A DNA stretch of 64,000 nucleotides from Naasia lichenicola (GCF_004801885.1 NZ_SSSM01000003.1:558001-622000); one strand, 5' to 3'. Shown: positions 53,898 to 62,010, counted from the first letter of the stretch. The notes: a model not told the origin generated them from the sequence alone. A program made the numbers and translations.

Positions 53898-54572
53898 ATG
53901 AGCACACCCGAGAGCGGAGCGTCGATGCTGTGGTTGGAAGCCCTGTCCGACGAGGAGCGCGCACGCATCGAGCTCTCCTTCCTCAAGCGCTCGTTCAAGC
54001 GAGGCGAGACGGTACTGCTGCAGGGCGAGCCGAGCGCCAACGTCTACGTGATCGACGGCGGGCATGCTGCGGTCAAGGTGGCGACGCCGCACGGCGAATC
54101 GATCACCGTGACGGTCCTCAGTCCGGGAACGAGCTTCGGCGAGATCGCCGCCCTGACCGGCGACGAGGTGCGCACCGCAACGATCGTCGCACTGGACGCG
54201 CTCGCCGTGCGGGTGCTGCCCCACAAGGTCTTCGATGACGTCCGGCGCCGCAACCCGGCAGTCGACACCGCCATTGCCCAGTCGCTGGCCGGCAGGCTGC
54301 AGGATCTCAGCGATCGGATGGCCGAAGCCACGTTCGAGACGGTGCAGCGCCGGTGCGGGCTACGACTACTCGAGCTGGCGGAGGCATTCGCCCCGGGCGC
54401 CAGTTCCGCGTCGCTCCCCCTCACTCAAGACGACCTCGCGGGCATCATCGGGGCGACCCGTCCCACGGTGAATCAGGCCCTGGGGGCACTCGTGGCTGCG
54501 CACCTCGTCGTGGTGAGCCGCGGAGTGATCACGATCGCTGACATCCCGGCGCTGAAGCGCCATATCCGCTGA
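53898..54572 (+). CDS. Crp/Fnr family transcriptional regulator
   Basis: A 224-residue regulator. The cNMP-binding fold (about 15-130) has VLLQGEPSANVYVIDGGHAAVKV and the phosphate cassette FGEIAALTGDEVRTATIVAL with Glu and Arg in place. The C-terminal HTH is LTQDDLAGIIGATRPTVNQALGALVAAHLVVVSRG. Because a nucleotide cyclase lies in the divergent operon, cAMP or cGMP is the likely effector. The start at 53898 (MSTPESGAS) is preferred; ATG codons upstream near 53846 and 53860 are alternatives. Confidence 0.9.
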   Translation: MSTPESGASMLWLEALSDEERARIELSFLKRSFKRGETVLLQGEPSANVYVIDGGHAAVKVATPHGESITVTVLSPGTSFGEIAALTGDEVRTATIVALDALAVRVLPHKVFDDVRRRNPAVDTAIAQSLAGRLQDLSDRMAEATFETVQRRCGLRLLELAEAFAPGASSASLPLTQDDLAGIIGATRPTVNQALGALVAAHLVVVSRGVITIADIPALKRHIR

Positions 54573-54597
54573 TGCGCGGCTCTTGCGAGCCCAGGGG

Positions 54598-55692
54598 TCA
54601 GTTGCGAGAGATCGAGATGTCGGCGGCCTCGTCGAACGACGAGTCCCCGTAGGAGCAGAAGCCGGACGGCTGGCCGTTGAAGACGTAGTGCCAGACGAGG
54701 GTGCCGGCGAAGATCGTCGAACGAGTGGCCTCGTCGTCGGTGCGGTCTGCTGTCACATCGATGCTGTAGTCGTAGGCATCGGTGAACTCCTCGCCCGTGC
54801 TGGGATCGGCACACGTCGTCTTCTGCGGCTCGCTGGTGGCCGCGGTGAAGCCGGCATCCGTCAGCGTCGCCAGGTACTTCGCGCCACCGGATGAGGTGAT
54901 CGGGAAGGTGCACGCATCGTCGCAGGTGAGCTCACCGAACGTCCACGTCGACTGCCCGGTGTCGGGCTCCGGGGCCAAGAAGCCCGACACCGAGCTGTAG
55001 TCGTAGGCCATGGTCCACTCCCCGGCCAGCGAAGCAGCTGCCATCGGAATCACTTCGTCGATGCTGTCCGCCGCGATGTTCGCGGTGATCCACTCGTCTG
55101 CCTCGATGAGCGCGGAAGGAGTGACCGCCACGACCGGAGCACCGCCGTCCGGATTTGGGATCACGAGCCTCTGATAGGGAGTGATCTCGAGGACCGACCC
55201 TTCCTCGGTGGTGAACTCGACCACCCCCTCCATGACGGTGATCGTGCACGCAGGCGCATCGGTGCAGTCGACCTCGAACGCAGTCCCCCTCACCGCCGCG
55301 ACGCCGACGGGAGTCGAGACTTCGAATGCCGCGTTCTCGGCCACCAACTTCTCGACCCGGTGCCAGGTCTGACCCACGTCGAGGCTGACGACGGTCCGCT
55401 GGGCCTCCGCCGAATCGAGCGTGGTGACCGAGAGCTTCGTGCTCGGCCCGAGGCGGGTGAGGGATCCGTCCGGGTAGTCGAGCTGGGCTTGCCCCTCGGA
55501 GTCGGTCTGCACGACGTCGCCCATGGAGGCGGTTTCGGTGTCGGTGATCTCGGCCGGGTTCCCGTCGGCGGAGCCCAGCGTGACCTTCGAGGCGGACGCG
55601 CTCACGTCGACGGTGGGTCCGGAGGTGCAGGCGGCGAGGACCAGGGAGACGGCGATCGCGGCCGTGATCGATCGAACGAGACGGATCTTCAC
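54598..55692 (-). CDS. FecR domain lipoprotein 4
   Basis: A 364-residue lipoprotein beginning at GTG 55692 (MKIRLVRSITAAIAVSLVLAAC, Cys22). The FecR core is GQTWHRVEKLVAENAAFEV, STPVGVAAVRGTAFEV and CTDAPACTITVMEGVVEFT; it keeps the classical R-G-T of FecR where the others have H-G-T. A distinct C-terminal domain with four cysteines follows. It is convergent with the Crp gene. The CTDAPAC strand is shared with FecR 1, so these two are the closer pair. Confidence 0.85.
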   Translation of the reverse strand: MKIRLVRSITAAIAVSLVLAACTSGPTVDVSASASKVTLGSADGNPAEITDTETASMGDVVQTDSEGQAQLDYPDGSLTRLGPSTKLSVTTLDSAEAQRTVVSLDVGQTWHRVEKLVAENAAFEVSTPVGVAAVRGTAFEVDCTDAPACTITVMEGVVEFTTEEGSVLEITPYQRLVIPNPDGGAPVVAVTPSALIEADEWITANIAADSIDEVIPMAAASLAGEWTMAYDYSSVSGFLAPEPDTGQSTWTFGELTCDDACTFPITSSGGAKYLATLTDAGFTAATSEPQKTTCADPSTGEEFTDAYDYSIDVTADRTDDEATRSTIFAGTLVWHYVFNGQPSGFCSYGDSSFDEAADISISRN

Positions 55693-55890
55693 GTTGCGAC
55701 TCCAACTCTGCAGTCGAATGGAGGAGAGCGATGCTCGCTCGGCGCCGGGGGCACGATCATCGCGAGTGCCCGCGAGGCGCACCACTGTTCGTGACAACTT
55801 CAATGCCTGACCAGGAGTTGCTTTGCGAATCCGACAAGAGCCCGGCGTCCGGCTCGGAGAACGAGACGGGCGTCGGGCCGCTGCCGCCGA

Positions 55891-56334
55891 TCAGCCGTAG
55901 ACCCAGTAGTAGTTGTTGAAGCGGAGCGACTGGCCGTTGTAGATCCGAGTCCAGTCGCTGTAGCCCGACCAGGTCCGCCCGCCGACGTTCTCGTACGCCT
56001 GGAAGCGGAAGGCGTAGCCGTTGGGATTGGTGAACGTGAAGCTCGTGCATCCGTCGACCGACGCGATCTTGTTGGTCAGATTGATCCAGCTGGTGCCATT
56101 GCTGTACTGGGCGTAGACCCGGTTGGTCCACTTTGCGCCGTTGCTGGCGAACTTGAAGCAGACGCTGATGCTGCCTGTGTTGGTCGCCGCTTGGGCGGGA
56201 GCGGCCGCAAGAACGGATCCACCTCCGATAGCAGCGACGATGGCGAGAGCAGCGACGATGCGTGTGCGCAGTCCGGACTTCTTCTTGACGGGCTGGATGT
56301 CGGTGGCGACGGGGGCGAGGGCGATGTTGGACAT
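55891..56334 (-). CDS. Small secreted protein, 147 aa, co-regulated with the DDVEGH genes
   Basis: A 147-residue exported protein. A long basic n-region (about 1-26) and hydrophobic helix end in the cleavage site AAPAQA-ATNTG near residue 50. The mature part (about 97 residues) is beta-rich, aromatic and Asn/Ser/Thr-rich with two cysteines (SVCFKFASNG, DGCTSFTFTNPNG), which suggests a compact disulfide-linked domain. No domain recognised. Its upstream region carries the shared CTGTCGGC-N4-GAACACA element, so it probably belongs to the same regulon as DDVEGH proteins 1 and 2. AAAAGGAA lies about 7 bases before the ATG. Confidence 0.78.
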   Translation of the reverse strand: MSNIALAPVATDIQPVKKKSGLRTRIVAALAIVAAIGGGSVLAAAPAQAATNTGSISVCFKFASNGAKWTNRVYAQYSNGTSWINLTNKIASVDGCTSFTFTNPNGYAFRFQAYENVGGRTWSGYSDWTRIYNGQSLRFNNYYWVYG

Positions 56335-56409
56335 GTCCGATTCCTTTTGCTTGGGGGGGGATGAGTGGAGCGGTTGTTCGTGAGAGAACTGTCTCGCTCG
56401 GCGGCTACG

Positions 56410-56432
56410 GGAACTGTCGGCCCAAGAACACA
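56410..56432 (-). promoter_or_regulatory. Shared regulatory element upstream of the secreted protein
   Basis: The plus strand reads GGAACTGTCGGC, then CCAA, then GAACACA. It is identical to the peptide 1 element except for the 4-base spacer, and lies 76-98 bases before the ATG at 56334. The sequence 31 bases further on in the gene direction (TCACGAAC) only loosely resembles the CTATCGCA of the two peptide genes. Confidence 0.7.
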
Positions 56433-56566
56433 TCAGTCGTCGGCTTCACGACAGCAACCGCGCGCGCTACCCGTGCATCGACCCCAGCGGAGCACTATCT
56501 CAAAGCTCCGGCCGGCGAACTTAGGCTTCAAGGGTGGCGCAGCTCGAGCGCCGAAATGGAGTTCCC

Positions 56567-57001
56567 ATGACGCAGACGTCCCCGGGCAGTGGCCGCAAGG
56601 CCCCGAAGATCAACTGGCACGACAAGCACCGCGAGTCGCTGACTCCCGGCCAGCGAGCGGCCGATGCAGTGCGCAATGTGATGGGCAGCTGGCCATTCGT
56701 CATGGGCTTCGTCGGCTTCATGGTGGTCTGGGCGATCCTCAACTCCTCTGGAAAGGGCTGGGATCCGTACCCCTTCATCCTGCTCAACCTCTTCCTCAGC
56801 ATGCTCGCGGGCCTCCAAGGCGCCATTCTGCTGATCGCGGCGAAGCGTCAGGATGCGATCGCCGCCTCACTGGCACAGCACGACTTCGAGACGGACACCG
56901 CAGCGCGCAAGGACATCGAGATGCTGCTCGAGATCAACAACCGCCAGCTGGCGATGATCGCCGAATTGCAGCGCGCCCTCGCGGACACCCGACGCTACTG
57001 A
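56567..57001 (+). CDS. DUF1003 domain-containing membrane protein
   Basis: A 144-residue protein of the DUF1003 family. It has GQRAADAVRNVMGSWPFVMGFVGFMVVWAILN (first helix), DPYPFILLNLFLSMLAGLQGAILLIAAKRQD (second helix) and a cytosolic helix ending in NNRQLAMIAELQRAL. This family is usually annotated as an uncharacterised membrane protein. I start at ATG 56567, with TGGAG about 6 bases upstream; ATG 56534 is possible. Confidence 0.88.
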   Translation: MTQTSPGSGRKAPKINWHDKHRESLTPGQRAADAVRNVMGSWPFVMGFVGFMVVWAILNSSGKGWDPYPFILLNLFLSMLAGLQGAILLIAAKRQDAIAASLAQHDFETDTAARKDIEMLLEINNRQLAMIAELQRALADTRRY

Positions 57002-57004
57002 GGT

Positions 57005-57169
57005 TCAGCCCAGCAGCGAGCTCATGATTCTCGTCTCGGCGGTGGACGAGATCGGGCGGCGACGGAGGTCGCCTTCACGGCCGGCACGGCACATCTGGCT
57101 CACGAGATATCCGACGGGCACTGACCCCAGCGCCCAGGCAGCGACCGCCGCCATCAACATGATCATCAT
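57005..57169 (-). CDS. Small membrane protein, 54 aa
   Basis: A 54-residue frame beginning MMIMLMAAVAAWALGSVPVG with one hydrophobic helix, then YLVSQMCRAGREGDLRRRPISS and a short tail. The helix-plus-basic-tail layout and its placement right after the DUF1003 stop (convergent) make it plausible. TATCCA lies about 9-14 bases upstream. No homologue recognised. Confidence 0.5.
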   Translation of the reverse strand: MMIMLMAAVAAWALGSVPVGYLVSQMCRAGREGDLRRRPISSTAETRIMSSLLG

Positions 57170-57230
57170 TTGCTCTATGGATAGACCTCGCGGGTGAACG
57201 CAGTGAGAACGCAGGATGTCGCCCTGCCTG

Positions 57231-57292
57231 CCATCGAGATGCCACTTTCAGTCCTTATCTGGCGGTTTAGGGACGGAAAGTGGCATCTCGAT
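57231..57292. repeat. Intergenic palindrome, copy 2 (GAGATGCCACTTTC family)
   Basis: CATCGAGATGCCACTTTC (57231-57248) and its perfect 18-base complement (57275-57292) enclose a 26-base interior. The arms are nearly identical to those of the palindrome at 47366-47426, so the two are copies of one element. It lies upstream of the SGNH-GAF gene. Confidence 0.8.
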
Positions 57293-57418
57293 GGGAACGA
57301 TGTCTGCTCAGGTATATGAGCAAAACGTGTCGCTCCCTGAACCGAACCTGTCCTCGGGTTACGTTTTCGGATCTGGGGGACGTTCCGTGCGCCTCCGAAG
57401 CACCTGCACAGGAGACAC

Positions 57419-58666
57419 ATGCCCGGCCCCGGCCTCCAGTTACCGCGCCCCTTCCGGAGCGCGTGGAAGAACGATGAGACGTTCAAACTCAATCTGATCC
57501 CGCGGCCGTCCGATGCTCCCCAGGTCCACGCGAGCGGACCCGATCCCGACCGGATCCTGGTCGTCGGGACTGGAGCCGTCGTCGGCTGGGGCGTGAGCAG
57601 TCACGACCTCGCCTTCTCGGGCCAGCTCGCGCGTCAGCTCTCCGAGATCACCGCTCGCGGTGTGGATGTCGACGTGATCACCGAGCACGGCCTCACGGCG
57701 AGCGCCACCCTTCGCAAGATCACCGACCTGCGCCTCTGGCGCTACGACGCCATCATCATCTCCGTCGGCACCGCCGAGGCGCTGCGCCTCGACTCGACCG
57801 CTCGTTGGAGCAACACGATGAGCGCGCTCATCGCCGACGTCGCGGAGCAGGCGTCCGCCACGACGCAGATGATCGTCTTCGGCATACCGCCCGTCGGCAG
57901 CATGGGCCCGTTCGGCGACAAGTTCGGTCGCCAGAGCGATCGGCTCGCCAAGAAGTTCGACGCCATCACCGAGGAGATCTGCGCGCAGGACCCGCGGATC
58001 TCGTTCCGATCGCTGCCAGAGAAGGGCTCGCCGGTGCAGCTGAGGGAGATCGCGCCCCGGGATCTCTATCGCATGCTCGCGGGGAGCGTCGCGGCTCAGC
58101 TGGCGCCGAAGCTCGAACGGAGCTGCGCCGACAACGCCCAGATCTCGGAGTGGGGAGCCCACTACCGCCGAGGCAAGCCGCAGAACGAGGATCAGCGTCA
58201 GGCCGCATTGACGGCGATGAACATCCTGCAGCTGCAGCCCAGCGAGCGCCTCGATCGGATCACCCGCCTCGCGCAGCAGATGTTCAGTACAGAGGTTGCA
58301 GCCATCACCCTGATGGACGGCGATCGACAAGTGTTCAAGTCCGTCGTGGGCTTCGACGACGTGGTTATCCCGCGCGAGTACTCCTTCTGCAACGAGACGA
58401 TCAAGCACGAGGCGCCGACGGTGTTCCGCGACATGGGCGCGATGAAGATGTTCGGCAAGAACCCACTGGTGCACGCGGGCCCGAAGGCGCGCTTCTATGC
58501 GGGTTACCCGATCGAATCGCCGGACGGCTACCGGATCGGCGCGGTCTGCGTCATCGACTCGAAGCCACGTCCGGAGGGCGACCTCGACCTCGTCGGACTG
58601 CGTGACCTGGCGATGGCCGTGCAGAAGGAGATGTTCGGCACGGCGGTCCCGAGCTACCACATCTGA
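57419..58666 (+). CDS. SGNH-like hydrolase domain fused to a GAF domain
   Basis: A 415-residue soluble protein. Residues about 45-230 have an SGNH-hydrolase-like fold (DRILVVGTGAVVGWGVSSHDLAFSGQLARQL, YDAIIISVGTAEALRL, MIVFGIPPVGSMGPFG), but the usual GDS serine block is GTGAVV, so catalysis is doubtful. Residues about 265-405 form a GAF domain (RLAQQMFSTEVAAITLMDGDRQVFKSVVGFDDVVIPREYSFC, YPIESPDGYRIGAVCVID) with the conserved cysteine. Probably a sensor. AGGAG lies 4 bases before the ATG. Not linked by an operon to its neighbours. Confidence 0.8.
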   Translation: MPGPGLQLPRPFRSAWKNDETFKLNLIPRPSDAPQVHASGPDPDRILVVGTGAVVGWGVSSHDLAFSGQLARQLSEITARGVDVDVITEHGLTASATLRKITDLRLWRYDAIIISVGTAEALRLDSTARWSNTMSALIADVAEQASATTQMIVFGIPPVGSMGPFGDKFGRQSDRLAKKFDAITEEICAQDPRISFRSLPEKGSPVQLREIAPRDLYRMLAGSVAAQLAPKLERSCADNAQISEWGAHYRRGKPQNEDQRQAALTAMNILQLQPSERLDRITRLAQQMFSTEVAAITLMDGDRQVFKSVVGFDDVVIPREYSFCNETIKHEAPTVFRDMGAMKMFGKNPLVHAGPKARFYAGYPIESPDGYRIGAVCVIDSKPRPEGDLDLVGLRDLAMAVQKEMFGTAVPSYHI

Positions 58667-58675
58667 GTCCTCCGC

Positions 58676-58722
58676 CGCGGGCCTCGGTACGCGCCGCAGA
58701 CGGCGCTACTCGACCAACGAGA
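58676..58722. repeat. REP-like fragment
   Basis: This is the right half of the REP unit (GGCGCTACTCGACCAACGAGA) preceded by CCTCGGTACGCGCC. It lies just after the SGNH-GAF stop and lacks the left half. Confidence 0.45.
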
Positions 58723-58813
58723 TCTGCTACGCCTGGTGGCTGAGCCGGGCGCGCAGCGCCCGCGTCGAAGCCCGCTCACGCGGATGGCAGGCCGCCCCGC
58801 TAGCATTCGGCGC

Positions 58814-59617
58814 ATGAGCGAGCTCGAGATCATCGAATCCCCCGACGGCGTCACGGTGATCCAGCACGTCGGCTTCTCCCCCACACCTCGAGTGAGCCTC
58901 CAGGCGCTCCGGGTGATCGGCGGGACAGTGCTGTTCGATGTCGCCGAACCTCTGGCCGGCGCTCGCGTCGAGATCGTCGATCGAGAATCCGCGATCGGCT
59001 GGCTGGAGTCCTTCTACCCGGACGCCGTCGCTACATTGGGTGCGAACAGGGAGACATCCCCTGCCGAGACCGGCTCCCTCTACTCCCCCATCACCCGCCT
59101 CATGACGGCGATGTGGCTGCACCGCTCCTGGCCCGACGAGGCCGAGGGCATCCGCGACATCGACCTCTGGATGCTCGACTCCGAAGCCGCCGAGCTCGCC
59201 TGGATAGCGGGCGCCGCCCTCCCCGACGGCGGGCTCGCCGCATCGCTGCTCCTCCCCCACACCGCCGAGATCGCGGCTGCCCGAGACACCGCCACGGACG
59301 CGCACACGCACGCCGATCCGCTCATCCCATCCTTCGCGGCGCACGTCGGCGCCGCAGCCGAGCAGGCGGGCGTCGTCCTGGAAGACGGAGTCACGGTCTC
59401 GGATGAACCCAACGCCGAGTTGCTCCGAGAGGCCTACCCCACGCCGGACGACGAGTACGACGCATTCCGGGTCGGTCACCTGGTCGAGGGGATCGTGCGG
59501 GCACGACTGCAGAGCGCCTACGCCACGGCCGGCGTCTGGACCTCTGAGGGCGACGCGACGATCCCGTTCGCCGCCGAGATCGTGGCCGCGCGACGGAAGA
59601 CCGCCGCCCTGCTCTGA
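58814..59617 (+). CDS. Conserved hypothetical protein, 267 aa
   Basis: A soluble, acidic 267-residue protein beginning MSELEIIESPDGVTVIQHVGFSP. The C-terminal third has a negatively charged segment (EAYPTPDDEYDAFRVGHLVEGIVRARLQ). No domain recognised. TAGCAT ends 7 bases before the ATG with no ribosome site, which fits a leaderless transcript. It is convergent with the DUF805 gene, the stops being 2 bases apart. Confidence 0.7.
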   Translation: MSELEIIESPDGVTVIQHVGFSPTPRVSLQALRVIGGTVLFDVAEPLAGARVEIVDRESAIGWLESFYPDAVATLGANRETSPAETGSLYSPITRLMTAMWLHRSWPDEAEGIRDIDLWMLDSEAAELAWIAGAALPDGGLAASLLLPHTAEIAAARDTATDAHTHADPLIPSFAAHVGAAAEQAGVVLEDGVTVSDEPNAELLREAYPTPDDEYDAFRVGHLVEGIVRARLQSAYATAGVWTSEGDATIPFAAEIVAARRKTAALL

Positions 59618-59618
59618 C

Positions 59619-60227
59619 TCAGTACTGCGGGGCGTAGACCGCCGGGCGCGCTGCCGTCGGCTCGCTGGCGAGGATGATGATCAGCCAGATGCCGCCGATG
59701 AACGGGATGTAGCTGACGAAGATCCACGGCCACGGATAGCCTGCGTCGCGCAGTCGGCGCACGGTGACGGCGAGCGATGGCACCAGCAGGCCGAGGGTCG
59801 CGAGGGAGTAGATCCCCGTGAACAGGAACGGCCAGACGGCGCCGACGCTGAGCAGGACAGCCAGCAGGATGAGGTCGAGGACAAGCGCGATGACGGCCGC
59901 GAGGATGGTTGCCAGGTAGAAGTACCAGAACTCGGATCGGCTGGCGACGCCGGTGAAGACCGCGTAGTTGCGGACGACCTTCGAGATCGACTCGAGAAAG
60001 CCGACCGGGGGCGCGGGCGGATAGACCGGACCGCTCGGCGCGTATCCGAACTGCGGACCCGCTGGGTAGGCGAATGCGGAGGCCGCGTACGGTGCGGAGG
60101 CTGTCGGGTTACTGGCGAACTGATATCGATCGGTCCATGTCTCGCCATTCCACCAGCGCACCTGCTCGGTGCCGGCAGGATCCGGATACCATCCGGCGGC
60201 GGGTGATGCGGTGCTGTCGTCAGCCAT
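59619..60227 (-). CDS. DUF2510 and DUF805 domain-containing membrane protein
   Basis: A 202-residue protein. It has a DUF2510 motif (AAGWYPDPAGTEQVRWWNGETWTDRYQF, about 9-36), a Pro/Ala/Tyr-rich linker and a DUF805 domain of four helices (about 85-190) with the family's YAVFTGVASRSEFWYFYL and VPSLAVTVRRLRDAGYPWPWIF. DUF805 proteins are small membrane proteins of unknown function, often multicopy. Confidence 0.88.
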   Translation of the reverse strand: MADDSTASPAAGWYPDPAGTEQVRWWNGETWTDRYQFASNPTASAPYAASAFAYPAGPQFGYAPSGPVYPPAPPVGFLESISKVVRNYAVFTGVASRSEFWYFYLATILAAVIALVLDLILLAVLLSVGAVWPFLFTGIYSLATLGLLVPSLAVTVRRLRDAGYPWPWIFVSYIPFIGGIWLIIILASEPTAARPAVYAPQY

Positions 60228-60274
60228 GGTCAATCCCTCGGGTCGAAAGCCGCGCGTTGGAGCCGCGAGAGCGT

Positions 60275-60934
60275 CTACTGGTGGGTGGAGCGGATGCCCA
60301 CGACGACGATCATCGTGATGAGCACGGTCGTGACGATAGTGCTGGTGATCGCCGCGAGGGCGATGTTGGCGCGAGTGCCGCGCGGAGTCGCTTCGAGGAT
60401 CCACTTTCGGAAGGCGAGAAGGCCACGAGCCACCACGACGACCATGATCGGCAGCGCGATCGGGATCCAGTTGAGGCCGATGCCCGAGATGACCGATGCA
60501 AGCGCCAGGCCTGCGACGACCAGCCCGATGACGGCCAGCGCGATCTCGGAGCGCAGGCTCCACGGGGCATGGTCGGCGGGGCGGCGGTTCTCGCGTGACG
60601 GGTTGAAGTGCAGGGCGGTCGCCGTCGTGATGGCGTCCCACTCGGCGAGCTCGTCGTACTCGAACGGCAGCGCCTTGCGACTGATGGTCTGATCGATCGG
60701 CAGCACGTCGAGCGCGCCGAGGTCGATGGGCGCGGTGTCGAACGGCACCAGCCCCTCAGGAGCGTCGAGCTCGTCAGCATCGTTGGATGCGACGAGCGGC
60801 GCAGCGACGAGCGGCACGCGGCCGACCGGCGCAGCGATGAACGGAGCGCGCGCTGCCGGAGCGGCGAGGCTCGCCTTGACGGACTCGAATGCGTCGGTGA
60901 GCTCATCGTGCGTGAGCTGGTCTTGCATGGTCAT
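60275..60934 (-). CDS. Membrane protein, 219 aa, unknown
   Basis: A protein of about 219 residues with an acidic/hydrophobic N-terminal region containing APFIAAPVG and VPLVAAPLVA repeats. Three or so membrane helices follow in the C-terminal half (about 125-210, IALAVIGLVVAGLALASVISG, IALPIMVVVVARGLLAF, ITSTIVTTVLITMIVVVG). ATG 60934 (MTMQDQLTHDEL) or ATG 60946 is the start. No domain recognised. Confidence 0.65.
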   Translation of the reverse strand: MTMQDQLTHDELTDAFESVKASLAAPAARAPFIAAPVGRVPLVAAPLVASNDADELDAPEGLVPFDTAPIDLGALDVLPIDQTISRKALPFEYDELAEWDAITTATALHFNPSRENRRPADHAPWSLRSEIALAVIGLVVAGLALASVISGIGLNWIPIALPIMVVVVARGLLAFRKWILEATPRGTRANIALAAITSTIVTTVLITMIVVVGIRSTHQ

Positions 60935-61441
60935 CTCCACCCCCATGGATCTGATGTGCGGACGCGAGCCCCCCGGCACGCTGTTCCGCACCCATCACGC
61001 TACGGGGTGGCGTCGCCGGGGTCTTTCCCCTGTTCAGGTGCTAAATGGCGGAATCCTGACCCCAGCTGTAGGGGGATACTGGCCGATTCACACCCGTTCA
61101 TGGGGCATGCACCTCCGCCCACAATCCGTTGGTCGAGGAGCGCCGTCCACGGCGCATCTCGAGATCGGCTGTGGGGGTATGTGCGCTGCAGATCCGGCAG
61201 CCGGCCTCGATACGGCGCTTCGCGCCTACTCGACCAACGAGCCAGTCGGCGGTGGCGCGCCTACTCGACCAACGGGCGAGATACCCGTTGGTCGAGGAGC
61301 GCCGTCCACGGCGCGTCTCGAGACCGGCTGTCGGGGTTTGTGCGCTGCAGATCCGGCAACCAGCCTCGATACGGCGCTGGCGCGCCTACTCGACCAACGA
61401 GCGAGGGGCGCCACCGCGCCTACTCGACCAGCGAAGGAGAG
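60935..61441. repeat. Gap with tandem REP-like units
   Basis: From 61128 two units of about 115 bases follow each other (61128-61242 and 61286-61402). Each starts CGTTGGTCGAGGAGCGCCGTCC and ends GCGCCTACTCGACCAACGAG, with an inner CGTCTCGAGACCGGCTG or close variant. Partial right ends lie at about 61251-61275 and 61415-61434. The unit also occurs at 6436-6530. Upstream, 60935-61127 shows nothing clear. Confidence 0.7.
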
Positions 61442-61756
61442 CTAGGCGGCTTCGGTGAGGTGGGGCGACTCGACGAGGACCGCGACGCGGGGGTCGGCGG
61501 TTCGCCCATTCCACTTCAGCGCGCTGACGAGCAGCCAGAACAGGAAGGAGATGGCGCCGATCCCAATGATCGCGCCGCCCCAGATGAGCGATGGCAGCGC
61601 ATCAGCCGCAGCATCCGGGTAGAGCGGACTGGGAGCGGCCTTCGAAGCGGCGACGCCGAAGGTGATGACGCCGATGGCGATGAGCACGACGGCTACGGAG
61701 AGCAGTGCGGCCTGGAACGGATTGTCTCCGCTCCGCACTACCCGATCCACTGTCAT
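61442..61756 (-). CDS. Small membrane protein, 104 aa
   Basis: A 104-residue protein with two hydrophobic segments (about 15-36, AALLSVAVVLIAIGVITFGVA, and about 58-80, IWGGAIIGIGAISFLFWLLVSAL) and an acidic tail. TACTCT ends 6 bases before the ATG at 61756, the leaderless pattern. Unknown function. Confidence 0.65.
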   Translation of the reverse strand: MTVDRVVRSGDNPFQAALLSVAVVLIAIGVITFGVAASKAAPSPLYPDAAADALPSLIWGGAIIGIGAISFLFWLLVSALKWNGRTADPRVAVLVESPHLTEAA

Positions 61757-61860
61757 GCAGGGAGAGTATCGCCCCCAGACTTGCCGCGCTCGGAACACGC
61801 GGGCCAGTCGCGCGAAAGCCTCACCCTGAGCTTCAGGGCTAAGCCTGAGACCCTGGAAGC

Positions 61861-62010
61861 TCAGCTCGAAGAGGGCATGTGCGAGCACAGCTCGAGGGGG
61901 CAGACCACCCACGCATCGAAGCTGTCCAGCGCCACTTTCACCTGGTCGGGAGCGATCTCCGCGATGACCGTTCCTGCTCCATAGCCTTTGACGATCACTC
62001 GGTCCGACAT
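61861..62010 (-). CDS. Small protein, 49 aa
   Basis: A 49-residue protein beginning MSDRVIVKGYGAGTVIAEIA, with DQVKVALDSFDAWVVCPLEL. The alternating hydrophobic pattern suggests a small SH3-like beta barrel. A strong Shine-Dalgarno (GAGGAGG) lies about 5 bases before the ATG, the best ribosome site in this part of the window. No named domain. Confidence 0.6.
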   Translation of the reverse strand: MSDRVIVKGYGAGTVIAEIAPDQVKVALDSFDAWVVCPLELCSHMPSSS

